The notes: generated by a model not told the origin, from the sequence alone. Shown: positions 10,471 to 21,617, counted from the first letter of the stretch. The stretch is DNA of 64,000 bases from Plazaster borealis (GCA_021014325.1 CM037463.1:3095001-3159000); one strand, 5' to 3'. Translations and numbers: made by a program.

Positions 10471-10525
10471 TGCAATTGTGTCCGCCCGGACACATTTGCA
10501 TATGCAATCGTGTCCGCCACCGGAA
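10358..10525. repeat. 34-bp tandem array with a 40-bp perfect palindrome
   Basis: Five degenerate units of about 34 bp carry TGCATATGCAAT followed by GTCCGCC(C)GGAC. Within it, 10386-10425 is a perfect 40-bp palindrome centred on TGCAT/ATGCA (left arm begins TCCGGCGGACATTATTGCAT). GTCCGGGCGC words continue to about 10740, including the palindrome CGGGCGCAGCGCCCG. Confidence 0.9.
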
Positions 10526-10789
10526 ATGCCCTTACGAAATAGCTGACTTCTGGGTACCAGTCGCTGCACACTAATAATACAAAAAGATCGATCTACTAGC
10601 GCATCTACTAAGTATTTTTCGACATTTTCTGTCCGGGCGCACGACGATTCTGTCCGGGTGCTACATTTTTTGTCCGGGCGCATTTGGTATTTTGAGAATT
10701 TTGGACGGGCGCAGCGCCCGGACAAAACCGCGGGTGGAGGGCAGCCATTGTTCCTCTTGAAATGACCTTGTGGTGTCCTTTGTTCTATA

Positions 10790-10945
10790 AGCCTTTTTGA
10801 GGTATGGCGGACGCATAGATATAGAATTAAAATAACTAGATCGGCCGCGCGTACACACGCGCCATTGCCTGTGTAGAAACAGTTTTGGTTCGCCATGGAC
10901 GCGGTAAAATGTCACGTGCTGACGGCAACGCGCTGAATAAAAATA
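10790..10945 (-). repeat. Dispersed repeat, inverted partner of 13186-13490
   Basis: The minus strand matches 13186-13285 and 13445-13485 in order: CGTTGCCGTCAGCACGTG, GCGCGGCCGATCTAGTTATT, AATTCTATATCTATGCG, then GTCCGCCATACCTCAAAAAG. This copy lacks about 160 bp present in the 13-kb copy. Confidence 0.75.
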
Positions 10946-11091
10946 ATTACAATGCCAATTTCGTGTTACTAACAAGTAGGGTGCATATTAAACGATCGTC
11001 TTAACATTAACTTAACATTTTCGTGGGTAGCTACAATGCAGTTCAAACTAACCAATTACCTAGTAAAGTTTTTAAATTCAATTAATTCAGT

Positions 11092-11600
11092 TCAATTCAG
11101 ATACACATTTATTTCCATACTTCTATGAAAAGGTCGACAAGTACACATGTAGCTATGGAGTAGAGCAAAAAAAAACATTAAGTAGCAGTAAGCAGGATAA
11201 ATGTAATAATAAGAGTATATATGTGGCTGTTTTGATAAGTAGAAGCTTGTACAAAAAAACAGACAGACAGACAAACAAAGAAACAACACAAACAGACAGA
11301 CATGCAAACAAAAGAACAGACGAACATAAGACATGACAGCTACTCTGAAAACAAGATAGATTAGAGATGCTACAACGAATTCATAATTATCGAAAAGACG
11401 CCCCATGTACTATGAAATTCTCAATAAAGAACACACCCCTCTAAAACAATTTAAAGAATCTTTTACAAATAATAATAAAAAATATTGATAAAAAAGTTTA
11501 CAAAAATAATAAAGATAACAAAAATGAAATTAAATAATGAAAAAATAATTAAATATATAAATAAATAAACAAATAAATAAATAAACGAATAAATGATCGA
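11092..11600. repeat. AT-rich low-complexity region
   Basis: From about 11440 the sequence is nearly pure A/T with AATA, AAATAAAT units. 11250-11310 is rich in ACAGACAGACA. A 104-codon minus frame here is a low-complexity artefact. The AT tract abuts the LINE fragment that follows. Confidence 0.7.
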
Positions 11601-11611
11601 TGTTGCTAATG

Positions 11612-12035
11612 AGTTCTATAGTAACCTGTACAATTCAGACAATTTATCCAAAGCCCATAGATGAAATTGTGTCGAACATTGAAGCTAAGGCAATTCTTGA
11701 AAGTATCCTTGAAGATTCGGATAAAAAAATCACCGAAGAAGAGATAAAAAATGCCTCTCTTTCAAATGAACAAAAACAAAAGTTCAGGTATAGACGGCCT
11801 CACGGTAGAATTTTACCAAATGTTTTGGCATATTCTTGGTAATGACATCTTGGAATTATACAATGACTGTTTCACTTAAGGGGTTTTGAGCAATTTTATT
11901 AATTCCGCTCTGGTCAAACTTATTTATAAGAACTTGGGGAGCCGTTATGACTTTAAAAAACTGGCGTCCTATCTTTTAAATGTTGACTACAAAATTATGT
12001 CAAAAACTATCACTAATAGATTTTTAAGAGCGGTG
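11612..12035 (+). pseudogene. Reverse-transcriptase fragment of an L1/Tx1-like LINE
   Basis: Pieces in different frames line up with the fingers and early palm region of non-LTR reverse transcriptases. FYSNLYNS comes at 11614, a lysine/glutamate-rich helix with IEAKAILESIL near 11679, then a frame change to SGIDGLTVEFYQMFWHILG from 11784, then ALVKLIYKN and SLLNVDYKIMSKTITNR-like residues up to about 12035. The SGIDGL...FY and LLNVDYKI words are typical of L1/Tx1-clade enzymes. The catalytic FADD box is absent: the sequence stops before it. At least two frameshifts and stops are present, so this is a dead 5'- and 3'-truncated copy. The product in life would be the target-primed reverse transcriptase of a LINE. 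Confidence 0.8.
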
Positions 12036-12243
12036 AGCTTAACAACATGTTGTTTGATAAGCTCTGTTGCACACTATGTAGCCTACCTATTTCTAGTGAC
12101 GAGGCATGTTTGAATCTTGCAATTTCTTTTTACGACCGCTTGTAATAAATACACTTATGACACAGTATCGGTTAGTTTAAACAACAATCAAATATTTTAA
12201 AAAGCAATTCAACGTTCGTTTTACTATAGTGAAATAAATATAA

Positions 12244-13021
12244 TTAACATTCAAATTTTAGTTCTTTATTTTGTATTGATCTTACATGCTTTAAATGACT
12301 TGGGTAGTCCTCAAACAATGATGGCGAGGCGTTATCGCGAAGATATGTTTTACCCAATAGAACCTCAAAGCACTCGGCAGAAAAATGGTCGCTGCATAAC
12401 ATGTCATGTTCGGTTGGGTGCCAAGGTTTGCCATTTGGTAGTTTCCTCTTAACTCTGTGCAACCAAATGCTCATTCTCTTTGTGTCCTTGAGGGGAAATC
12501 TGAGATGAAAACAAAAAAAGCAAAAGGGTCTATAGGTTAATATGAGCTTTAATGTTTTCTTGTTTGCATTTCACACTTGAAAATAACTCTGCAACATAGC
12601 GCTGAATGTCTGTTACGAGTATGAATTCAAATGATGTCAGTAGCCTATCAGCCAATTAAGAAATGCGTCTTTGGATTTGGTTAGAACGCAAGCCTATCTA
12701 TGCTATGGTAAATGACTATCGAGTCAGGGCCTACGGTTTGCTTTGCCGTTGGTGTCAGTAATCTATCTAAATTTCTTTTCTTTCTTTTGTTCTTATGTTT
12801 CTGAAAAGAACCGTTGGTTTAACCTCAACAACGAACTCTGACTCTGGACTCCTATATCATCGACCAACCTCAACAAATAGGCCTAGCATTTACCCCAACT
12901 ATAGTGCAGGCATATGATAAGTGTACATATACTTACCTATGGTATCTCAGTTTAGGGAGAGATTGTCCTCCAGGTTCTCCCCCCTCGGCTTTAACATAGC
13001 TGCTGCACAATTATTCACCAT
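12244..13021 (-). pseudogene. THAP zinc-finger gene or relic, two exons
   Basis: Minus strand. Exon 2 (12499-12244) encodes FPLKDTKRMSIWLHRVKRK, then GKPWHPTEHDMLCSDHF and ASPSLF. This is the second half of a THAP domain: the conserved tryptophan, the C-x2-H zinc ligands (CSDH) and an AVPxIF-like motif. An acceptor TTTTCATCTCAG precedes it and a donor ATAG/GTAAGT lies at 12937/12936. Upstream exon 1 (13021-12937) ends SLPKLRYHR, so splicing gives RYHRFP in phase, the usual THAP order. Exon 1 starts MVNNCAAA in one frame but shifts frame before the LPKLRYHR part, so a frameshift (or an unrecognised start) breaks it. THAP domains bind DNA in host factors and in P-element-like transposases; the short C-terminus after the domain does not tell which. 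No poly(A) signal was evident just downstream. Confidence 0.65.
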
Positions 13022-13180
13022 TTCATCTACACCATTATAGAAATACTCGGCAAACGTTAGGCCTATTCTAAAAAAGATGGAAACAGACTACAGTATCCGG
13101 AAGTAAAGGCGTTTAGCTCGTCTCGTGCTAGTCAAAATGTGTGTTTGGTCGTCGAAAGCATGCTCGTCACATCATTTCAA

Positions 13181-13490
13181 ATGTTGCGCGTTGCCGTCAG
13201 CACGTGATTAATGGCAGCGCGCAGGCTGAACCAGCGTATTGTACGCGCGGCCGATCTAGTTATTTTAATTCTATATCTATGCGTGATACGCGCGCGTCAC
13301 ACGCCGCGACTGATGCCACGCTCACCATGTTGGTGGTCATTAGGTTTACGTGTAAACGCCGCGTCGCCTAAAATGCGCACTTCACTGAATAACATACGTT
13401 CTATTTCTATGGTCAATACGCACAAATTTACCACAACTTTACAGTGTTGTAGCATTGTGTCCGCCATACCTCAAAAAGGCTTATTGTTGT
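13181..13490 (+). repeat. Dispersed repeat, partner of 10790-10945, with insertion
   Basis: The same words as the 10.8-kb copy in opposite orientation (GCGTTGCCGTCAGCACGTGA, CGCGGCCGATCTAGTTATT). Between CTATGCG (near 13282) and GTCCGCCATACC (near 13459) it has about 170 bp that the other copy lacks, so an indel separates them. Confidence 0.7.
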
Positions 13491-14272
13491 CAGGACCCCA
13501 CAAATGCCCTTCCGTCAGCCCACGCAAGTTTTTATTTATTTGTTCAATCATATTTCCCCCCAGAAGATTATTTAGGCTGGATATGAGGATACAAGGGTCT
13601 GTGTTTGATTTCAATAGGGGGAGGGGCAAGGGTTCCGTGTGAGGGGGGCCTAATCAGCCCCTGATACGAGGCGAAATCTCCCGTTTGAACGCCGTGTAGC
13701 CATCAAATGTTAAGTTCACGTAATTTTAAAAAGCGGGAAGTTACAATAATCATTCAAGCGTAACATTAATCACTCAAGCGTGTGATTCGAGACAACAAAG
13801 AAGCGGAATATGCGGGCCTCCAAACATGGATTTGATATTTAGAGCAAATCAACATCAGAAGCGCACGCTCCTGGCCATTTTTACCCTTCTCTCAAAAAGT
13901 GTAATTTGACAAATTATTTTTTCCACTTGATGAAGGTGGCTGCTCCGTTGGAGAAAATAAATTGAAGAAAAATGAGTCATCGATGAAAACGAGTGAAGGA
14001 CGGTTGTGATACGTTTACATAAAACTGTGGTTTATCATGGATGTAATTATCGTACTTCTTACGAACAATCGTATGGTGACTTTATTCTGATAAAACATGT
14101 ATAATTATTTTTTAAGCAAACATGAGAAGTTACAGTGCATGGTGACTCCGAGTGCAATCTGCCATTAGACGAAGTTTTCTAACGCAGAAGTGCAACCACA
14201 ATGGCAAGAAGTTGTGTATTAGCTGACACGCATGTCCTTAGTCGCAGGTTCAGAGTGCAAATAAAACGGGAC
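13491..14272. other. No recognised gene
   Basis: Contains a G/C-homopolymer-rich piece (13553-13665, CCCCCC and GGGGAGGGGC) reminiscent of the subterminal parts of hAT MITEs, but without recognisable ends. The rest is low-copy. Confidence 0.4.
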
Positions 14273-14646
14273 TTAAAGGCATCGTACACGTTTGGTAATT
14301 GTCAAAGACCAGTGTTCTCATTTGGTGTATCCCAACATATGCATAAAATAACAAGCCTGTGAAAATTTGGGCTCAATTGGTCATCGAAGTTGCAAGAAAA
14401 TTATGAAAGAAAAATCATTCTTGTTGTACAAATTTGTGTGCTTTCAGATAGGAATAAAAGGCTTCTTGCAAGAAGTTTTTATTATTTTAGTGAGAAATTA
14501 CCTATTTCTCAAAAACTACGTTACTTCAGAGGGAGTCGTTTCTCACAATATTTTATACTACAACAGCTCTCTGTTGCTTGTTACCAAGTCAGTTTTTATG
14601 CTAATATATATTTTGAGTAATTACCAAACGTGTACGATGCCTTCAA
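14273..14646 (+). mobile_element. MITE family A, copy 1
   Basis: 374 bp. TTAA/TCAA-bounded ends AAAGGCATCGTACACGTTTG and its complement at the right. The centre (around 14453-14487) is an imperfect palindrome around CTTCTTGCAAGAAG. The 107- and 76-codon frames across it are by-products seen in other copies. Confidence 0.9.
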
Positions 14647-16478
14647 TATATTTCAAGCCGGATAATATAATGAAGAAGTTACCGTAGGCTTACACAGGAA
14701 CCACAGGTCTGCGGTTGACGGACTTGTACTCGGTTGGGCACTGTGTGTAGTTTGTACAGGATTTTCTAAATAAAACAAAAACTCCTAATAATGACAAAGG
14801 TCCTCAAATTGATGCTTCACAAAATAACAAGAATACCTTTACAACGTTGTAAATAATGTCGATTGGAGTCTTTGAAGCAGATCAGTGTTGACTTAACTTC
14901 CTAAAACAGCAAACAAATTCAAAAGGCCAAACCAAACTGTTTGAGAAAAAATAAGCAATTGCAATAAGAAAACAAACTTATCGCATCCAGTCCTCAAATG
15001 AACAAGGGTAACGGTAAACATAACTATGGAAAAGTAATTAAAACTGCGGACAAATTGTACAAAGGGAGGCAGATTGGGTTGGGGGGTTTTCATCCTGTAA
15101 AGAAAGAGCGAACTTCAAATTATTATTATTTTTGTTTTGTTCATGTCACAATACAAAAAGAAAACGCTTCTTATTCACGACTCGTGGGCACCAATCTAAT
15201 TTTTTGATGTCAATTTCTATTCCGTTCTTGCAGTTGAATGAAATGATACTCAAAATTCCTTTCCGTTCCGTAACGAAATCCCCTTTCCAACCGAATCATT
15301 TCAAGCAAAGTAATCTGTTTTGTGTGTGCGAAACTAAATGCCAAGCCCGATCTAAACAAAATTTGTAACAGACAATTGGTCACCTTTGGAGAAATTTCAA
15401 CCTAACTGAACGATTGTTGAAACTGTACAATAGAAGAAGACAAAAGACAATGTACAATTATCCTAAGGCATTTATTGGAAACCTCTTGTGATGATACTGC
15501 CTACTTCCTCTTGGGAAATTAAAGTTTGGGGCCTTGGGACACACGTTTACAATACCAGGAAAAGGCTAATTGAACGTTATGTTCAAAGGCCGTGTACGGA
15601 GGTTGAGAATATGCACATTATCCAGTCCAGCTTATTTTGTTCTGTAAAGTACTTCTAGTGTTATGAATATGTATGGAGCTTGTTTGTTGATGGTGAGTGA
15701 AATGAACACGCGACTGGAACTCTCGCAGCAAACCTTGTAGGGCTGCTCCACCTACTGTCATCACGTTAATAAAAACACAAGGGTGCTTAAAAGTTCAAGA
15801 ACGCTATACATCTTTATTGATTAAAACCGTTGACTTATAGCCTAACATAAATGGATATACCAGACAGTAAGCTCTCTCGTGGAAACAATGAACTTAAATC
15901 TAATTTCAATTTCGCAAAAAAAATTTATCTCTACATTAGTTGAGACAGCAGCTGCAAGTTAAAGGACAAACATGCAAGCAGTACACGAACAGTTCTACCA
16001 GGGTTATTAAACCATTGTACAATGTTTTTAACTACACACAAACTTTTTTTAAAGAGCAACTTAAAAAACAACTGTACCACAAATACAGATTTTAAAAACC
16101 CCTGTATCTAACACTTACATTAGGACCTAGGTGTAACTTGGAAAATTAATGCCATATCAAACATTAATTTTAAAAGATATCTACTTCAGAATAAATTAGC
16201 GAAATAAAAGCATACACAATGACACAATCATTTAGCATCATTGGGGGCGGGGCGTTTTCCTTCTAGATGGTAACCTTTCTGAAATCAAGTTTGCCGACTT
16301 ATGTATTTAACCTTCTTTCAAGAAAGACTAGAGCGCCCCCAAACATTTACAGGGTTTTTTGTTAGGCAAAATGATAGAATTTATGTATGGATGCCCTCTC
16401 AGTTCTACTTGATTCAGGTGTAACTGGATGCTCAAAATGCCATCTTGGAAGGTTTATTGGAAGAGTGTAACACTCCCA
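14647..16478. other. No recognised gene
   Basis: About 1.8 kb of AT-rich sequence. Short frames (66-78 codons) without motifs. No tandem structure or inverted ends recognised. Confidence 0.45.
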
Positions 16479-16645
16479 TACACTCTAAAAAAAAAAATTA
16501 AAAAAAAAAACCTTCACGCTCAAAGTTGACCCAGGTCCATTTCCCGTGGGGTCTGACCCTTGGGTCAGCCTGACCCGGAAATTGGTCAGACCCCCTGGGA
16601 CCTCGGAATCCGGGTCAATTCTGACCCGGGAGTTTTTAGAGTGTA
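16479..16645. mobile_element. MITE family G, complete copy
   Basis: Terminal inverted repeats TACACTCTAAAAA and TTTTTAGAGTGTA. The interior is a nest of TGACCC/GGGTCA words (GACCCTTGGGTCAGCCTGAC) preceded by poly-A. The flanking TA may be the target site. Confidence 0.85.
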
Positions 16646-17078
16646 CCCCCGGTTGCTACACACTGTTGGTATCCTCGAGGTTGCTGTACATTTCTCCATA
16701 GAAGTAGAAGTACCCAGGAGGCATCAGTAGATTCCACTCTCCTATTAAACCTTCAATAGATTTCCTGGCATTATCACCACACCATTCACTATTCACGGTA
16801 CTTTTGTCATCAGTACGAGCTTGCTCGTTGCCCTTTACCCGAGGGGGTAATGTAGATACTGTTCCTATTCTCACTAATCCACTCCCAAATCTTCACAAAT
16901 GTTCAAATTCCGTAGCTCTGGTGTCTCTTATCTCCCTTTTGCTGATTGCTGCACCCTGATCAGAGGGAATTTCCCATTGAGCATCTGTACAAATAGCAGA
17001 GTGGACGGGGAAAAGACTGAATACCTCTCAATTATTTTCCCAAATAGTGTTGTACAAAAAATGAGTAAATTGGCCTCC
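16646..17078. other. No recognised gene
   Basis: Overlapping 72-codon frames on both strands; no family motif, no repeat recognised. Confidence 0.4.
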
Positions 17079-17510
17079 AACTGTCCGACCATTTTCCTCC
17101 ATGTTGGTTTTGAATGATTATGCCAGCCTCCAAAATGTTATCATGCGATGAATGCATTTCACAGTACAGTCAATCATTCGACCATTCGGTATAATCCAAT
17201 GTTGTTTTCAATGATATATAAGCTATGCCAGCTTCTAATAAAATGTGGTTACTGCATCTACACTGCATGTACACAGTCAACCCTCCTACTATATGACCAT
17301 TAAATATCGTCCAATGTGGTCTCGATTGATACTAGGCCTATTCCAGCCTCCAATGATATCATGTGATAAATGCATTAACACCGTACACAGTCAATCCTCC
17401 TATACTGTCTGACCATACAATATCATCCAATGTGGTTTCGATTGATAGATAAACTACGCCAGCCTGCAATATGGGTGAATGCATCTACAAAGTACACACA
17501 CATGCCAAGT
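17079..17510. repeat. About 120-bp tandem repeat, 3.5 units
   Basis: Recurring words are TGACCAT, ATATCRTCCAATGTGGT, TTTCGATTGATA, TATGCCAGCCTCCAA and TGCATYTACA..GTACACAGTCAA. The GACCATT landmark falls at about 17082, 17176, 17298 and 17418. The units are degenerate, so the array is old. Confidence 0.8.
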
Positions 17511-18129
17511 TAGTTCTGTGCACAGCTCTGCCACCACACAAAACCTGTTGAGTGTAATGATGTTTCAAATAGTTGGTGAACTCTCTAGAAAGCGTACCAA
17601 GAGTAATGAGGCAAGAGTGGAATCACACAATCCCTTCAATAGATTTGCTCGGTCCAGTGAAATTACAAAATAAATCTCAAACATTCTTACAATTACTCTT
17701 ACAGGTTCAAATTCTTGAAAGCTCATGTAGCATGTGGTACATGTATATGTTGTCGCATTAGATAAGCATGAAATTCGTGTCTGAAATTTTTCATGCGAGC
17801 CATATGGTATGCATTTGCCATTACCATCATGTTCATCAAAATAACACAACTTTGAAATGGCTGCAAAGTGGACAAGTTGGCCTCTGTACAAGTGGCCTGG
17901 TTCTATGGTATGTACACACTCCATAAACCATGACTAATCACGAACTTGACTGAGCAACATACACAGTGCCGCCCTATGCCAAAATCAGACACTTCGCAGA
18001 AATAGTGAAATGGCATTAAAAGTGAGGACAACTGAAACATCAGCCTTGATATCAATATGATGTGAATGATGTCTTAAACATTCTATGTTGATAAATATTA
18101 ATCTTATAGGCCTAAATTAGGTGATATTT
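17511..18129. other. No recognised gene
   Basis: A 119-codon minus frame (17924-17565) has cysteines in a CTTCYMSF context but no recognisable domain and no splice or promoter support. Confidence 0.4.
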
Positions 18130-18130
18130 G

Positions 18131-18441
18131 CAGTGACGGAACCAGACATTTTCACATGGGGGGGGGGGCAAAGACATAATTGGGAGGTTTTTTTATGCAT
18201 CAAACCCTATACTTTTTGTCGATCTCACTTGGGGAACAAGGGTTCTGAGCGGGGGCTAACCCCCCCCCCCCATACATGAATTAAGTGTTGTTTGCAGTGG
18301 AGCAACCATAATTTTTCATTCGGGGGGGGGGGCAGCGGTGGTTGGGAGACATAAATGGGGGCTTTTTAATGTATCTAACCATTACTTTGTGCATTTTGTC
18401 GACCTCCCAAGCCCCCCCCCCCCACGCTAGTTATGCGACTG
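18131..18441. mobile_element. hAT-like MITE with duplicated left half
   Basis: CAGTGACGGAACCAGA at 18131 and again CAGTGGAGCAACCATAA near 18297, each followed by a G-run. The right end CTAGTTATGCGACTG at 18427-18441 is the complement of CAGTCGCATAACTAG. The ends resemble the hAT element at 6078-7034. The left part seems duplicated in tandem with a unit of about 165 bp. No clean 8-bp duplication was found. Confidence 0.65.
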
Positions 18442-18809
18442 AATACTGGGAAGCTCGTCTTCTCATCAAATTGATGGAACAATTCAACACAGTTTTAGTT
18501 TGCCTGGTTTCGGAATAGAGAGTCAGTTACTAACCAACATGGGTGCACTTACATAGTGTTTCTTACATCGGATAGTTGACCCAATTTCCACATACAATTT
18601 CCACATTGCAAATATCTTATTATATTTTCACAATGATATCAAAGTTTTTTCATGGACTTATCGAATGATGCGGCACTGTGTAGCCACTGCTTTCCCCTAT
18701 TCTGTAATCATAACAATTACACCTTTTTGCGTAAATTGTCAAGTGGAAATCCAACATGTTTGCATTTAAAGATGCTAGTTGAACTGTAATCTTTACGGTT
18801 ACACACCTT

Positions 18810-19155
18810 CACTGCAAGAACTGGGGTGTTAAAATTGACACAATGGGTGTTGTCACATACTGCATACCGAAGAGAGCTTTATTTATTAATTTATTTTAAA
18901 TCTTCGGACAAAAGTACATATATACATTTTTAAAATTGTCCGGGTCAAGACAAAAGTTTAAAAAAACTGTCATCATAGATGTGTCAGACCCAGCTTCAAA
19001 ATTAACACCATAGGGTGTTAAAATAACACTAATTTCTGCAAAAACAATTACATTGATGTTATTTTAACACCCTAAGATGTTAATTTTGATTCTCTCTTTG
19101 ATATCTACGTGACAACGCCCATGGAGTCAATTTTAACACCCAAGTTTTTGCAGTG
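18810..19155. mobile_element. MITE family F, copy 1 (longer form)
   Basis: Starts CACTGCAAGAACTGGGGTGT and ends with CCAAGTTTTTGCAGTG. The interior is highly self-complementary (GGGTGTTAAAATAACACT facing GTTATTTTAACACCC). Relative to copy 3 it carries about 130 extra bases (18880-19010). Confidence 0.85.
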
Positions 19156-19204
19156 TATATTTCGTCACCCCTATGTTCCAACACCACTAATGTATTTTCC
19201 TCAT

Positions 19205-19252
19205 CCTAATCCTAACCCTAAACCTAACCCAACCCTAACCCCAACCCTAACC
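19205..19252. repeat. Degenerate telomere-like CCCTAA tract
   Basis: About eight CCTAAC/CCCTAA words with interruptions. The complementary repeat TTAGGG is the usual animal telomere unit. It lies between two family F elements and is short, so an internal microsatellite is as likely as a true telomeric insertion. Confidence 0.6.
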
Positions 19253-19269
19253 ACCGCGTGTAGATCACG

Positions 19270-19486
19270 AGGGGTGTTAAAATTGACACTATGGGTGTTG
19301 TTACATATAGATACCGAAGAGAGAATCAAAACTAACATCTAGGGTGTTTAAATAGCACCAATGTAATTGATTTTGCAGAAATTAGTGTTATGTTAACACC
19401 CTATAGTGTAAATTTTGATTCTTTTTTGGTATATATATGTGTGACAACACCCATGGTGTCAATTTAACACCCCAGTTTTTGCAGTG
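19270..19486. mobile_element. MITE family F, copy 2
   Basis: GGGGTGTTAAAATTGACAC to CCCAGTTTTTGCAGTG. The extreme left CACTGCAAAAACT is missing or diverged. The internal inverted repeats are the same as in copies 1 and 3. Confidence 0.85.
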
Positions 19487-20401
19487 ATAGGGATGTCAGA
19501 AGTCATACGGTAACATACAGCAGTCAACATCTTTCCACTTGGGAGCCCAGCTTTAATTATTGCTTACCTAAATAATTGACCGGGCCTCTACTTACAGTAA
19601 AGCAATTTGATCATTCTTACATTCTTACGGGGGAAAAATCCACTGAGTGCACGGGTATCGAGGGACAAGTTCCTTGAGCAGTGTCTTGAGTATGCCTAAT
19701 GGTGTAGGTTAGGACTTGCCATTAATGCCACATATTGATTACAATATTCTCGTCCTGAAAGCACACATTCACTCTATTGTTAATTTTTGATGACTATACG
19801 ATTATTGAACCTGGGGGTCTATACCATCCATCCTCGTCACGCCACTTACAAGAAAAGACATAGTTGCCAAGAGCAAGTGATGTGTACTAGCTGTCCTCCT
19901 TAAAGGGACAACCCCCCCCCCCTGCTGCCCACTTTGGTCAAGTGTCTGTCAATAAATTGTTCATTCCTCAAAAAGCAAAGCTTGTGATGTTACAAACATG
20001 AATTTGGTTGCAATCGCCTCTAAGGTCAAGTAAATAAAAAATACACCAAACAGAGGAGGATGAAGGCCTTTTATTGTAATTTTATTAATTTTTTCTTTAA
20101 AGGCGGGAAGAGCAAGACTCAAAATTTGCCGGCTTAATTTGTAGAACTTAAAAGTCTTAAATTATGGATAAATTAAAACAATCATTGAAAGAATGTAAAA
20201 AGACATGAACAATTTGGGGAATATAAAAAAGAAAAAAGGATGAGGTGGGACGATCAATTGGTGGTTTTTTTTACTTGGCCTTAGGCAAGTGAGGAAACCC
20301 CTTACTACCAGGGTGTCATAATTGAGAGGATTTACAGACTCTCTAATTCAACACAAATTTTTACTTTTACGAGATGTTTGGACAAGATACAGCTACCGGA
20401 A
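19487..20401. other. No recognised gene
   Basis: Low-copy sequence with a C-run at 19911-19922. No coding frame or repeat recognised. Confidence 0.4.
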
Positions 20402-20600
20402 TTCCCTTTTTATCTATACCTATGGTATAAAAAAAACCTAATCCTATGAACGCCCATAAACCCTAAAAATGCCTTGGTTTAGTACCAATGGTACTAATAG
20501 ATTAAATCCCCAACCTGCCTGAGGTTAGCACCAATGGTACTAACAGCTGAAACCGTCCTGGGTTTAAAGTATACCAATGGTACTGATAGCTGAAACTTTT
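20402..20600. repeat. About 57-bp tandem repeat with palindromic cores
   Basis: Three units, each holding the word TACCAATGGTACTRATAG or CACCAATGGTACTAACAG followed by a TGAAAC/TTAAAT spacer. The core TACCAATGGTA is nearly self-complementary. Confidence 0.7.
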
Positions 20601-20679
20601 ATTGTATCTTTCTTTATATAATTTTGCGTATAAAATAAGCATTACGTTGACAAAAACCAATCAATGACCCTACCTTTAA
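20589..20679 (+). mobile_element. MITE family C, truncated right part
   Basis: Matches the right 90 bp of the family C element at 44866-45229 (GCTGAAACTT, then AAGCATTACGTTGAC, then AATGACCCTACCTTTAA). It ends at TTAA 20676-20679, where family B begins. Confidence 0.75.
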
Positions 20680-20922
20680 AGGGGTTGTATACGTTTGGTA
20701 ATTGGAATCCACTGTTGGTATACACTATCTGAGAAACATTACTGCAGTAACGCTTCTCAGATTCAAATTTTGGGGATAAAAACTGATATCTTTTGCCATA
20801 ACCGCAGTACTTCGAAGTGAAAAGTTTCTCAAAATGCATTATACTATCCAAAACTGCTGTACTCCTTACCAAGTAAGATTTTTATTGCCATTAATTTTCA
20901 GAGTCATTACCAAACGTATTAA
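20676..20922 (+). mobile_element. MITE family B, internally deleted copy
   Basis: TTAA-bounded, 247 bp. Starts AGGGGTTGTATACGTTTGG and ends CATTACCAAACGTA. About 150 bp present in full copies (the CTAACCTGTG to GTCCACGC block) is missing. It shares its left TTAA with the family C fragment. Confidence 0.9.
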
Positions 20923-21226
20923 GCACATGCTATGGGCATTTCTGCCCTAAAAACCATAGCTTGAACAGAAATATAACGCGGTATCTCAACTTAACGTTTG
21001 AGTTTATCAGTTTGTACACAACAACATCTGGCTTCTATCCCACTGTGAGAAGCTGGACTGTATCTTCTAGATATATGATTAAAATTACATTGAGACTAAG
21101 GTGCTAAGTACAAGCTCACTTCACAGACAACCATTAAGTCAATGATTAAGCAATCATAACAAACGTCTGGTCTTTGCCCAATGGCACACTTGACCTAGTT
21201 GAAATGTAGGCAACCATCAACACATG
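20923..21226. other. Spacer without recognised features
   Basis: About 300 bp of low-copy sequence between two family B MITEs. Confidence 0.4.
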
Positions 21227-21617
21227 TTAAAGGGTCTGTTTACGTTTGCTAATGACTCTGAAATTAATGGCAATAAAAACTTACTTGCAATGGTAAGAAG
21301 TACAGCAGCATTGAATAGTATAATGCATTTTGAGAAACTTTTCACTTCGAAGTACTGCGGTTATGGAAAAATATATCATTTGTTATCCCCCTAAATTTGA
21401 ATTTGATGAAGTGTCACTGCAGTAGGCCTACCGGGAATGTTGCAGGTTATTCTTCCTGCGTGGACATAAATGCTCCAGATTTTCGGCAATATCTCAAAAA
21501 CGCTACCACCTTTTGAAACGAAATTTGCACAGGTTAGTTTTATGGTATATATCTACGTCTAAATAGGAATGAAACAAACAGTGGATTCCAATTACCAAAC
21601 GTATACTATCCCTTTAA
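21227..21617 (-). mobile_element. MITE family B
   Basis: TTAA-bounded, 391 bp, reverse orientation (starts AGGGTCTGTTTACGTTTGC, ends CCAATTACCAAACGTA). Full internal order is conserved, including GCGTGGACATAAATGCTCC and ACGCTACCACC. Confidence 0.9.

Noticed and set aside
10330..10896. 188-codon minus-strand frame, the longest in the window
   Set aside because: It crosses the 34-bp tandem array and a dispersed repeat; the translation is periodic and has no domain.
14367..14687. Recurring frame with IGHRSCKKIMKEK (also at 53298-53546)
   Set aside because: Translated body of MITE family A, broken in other copies.
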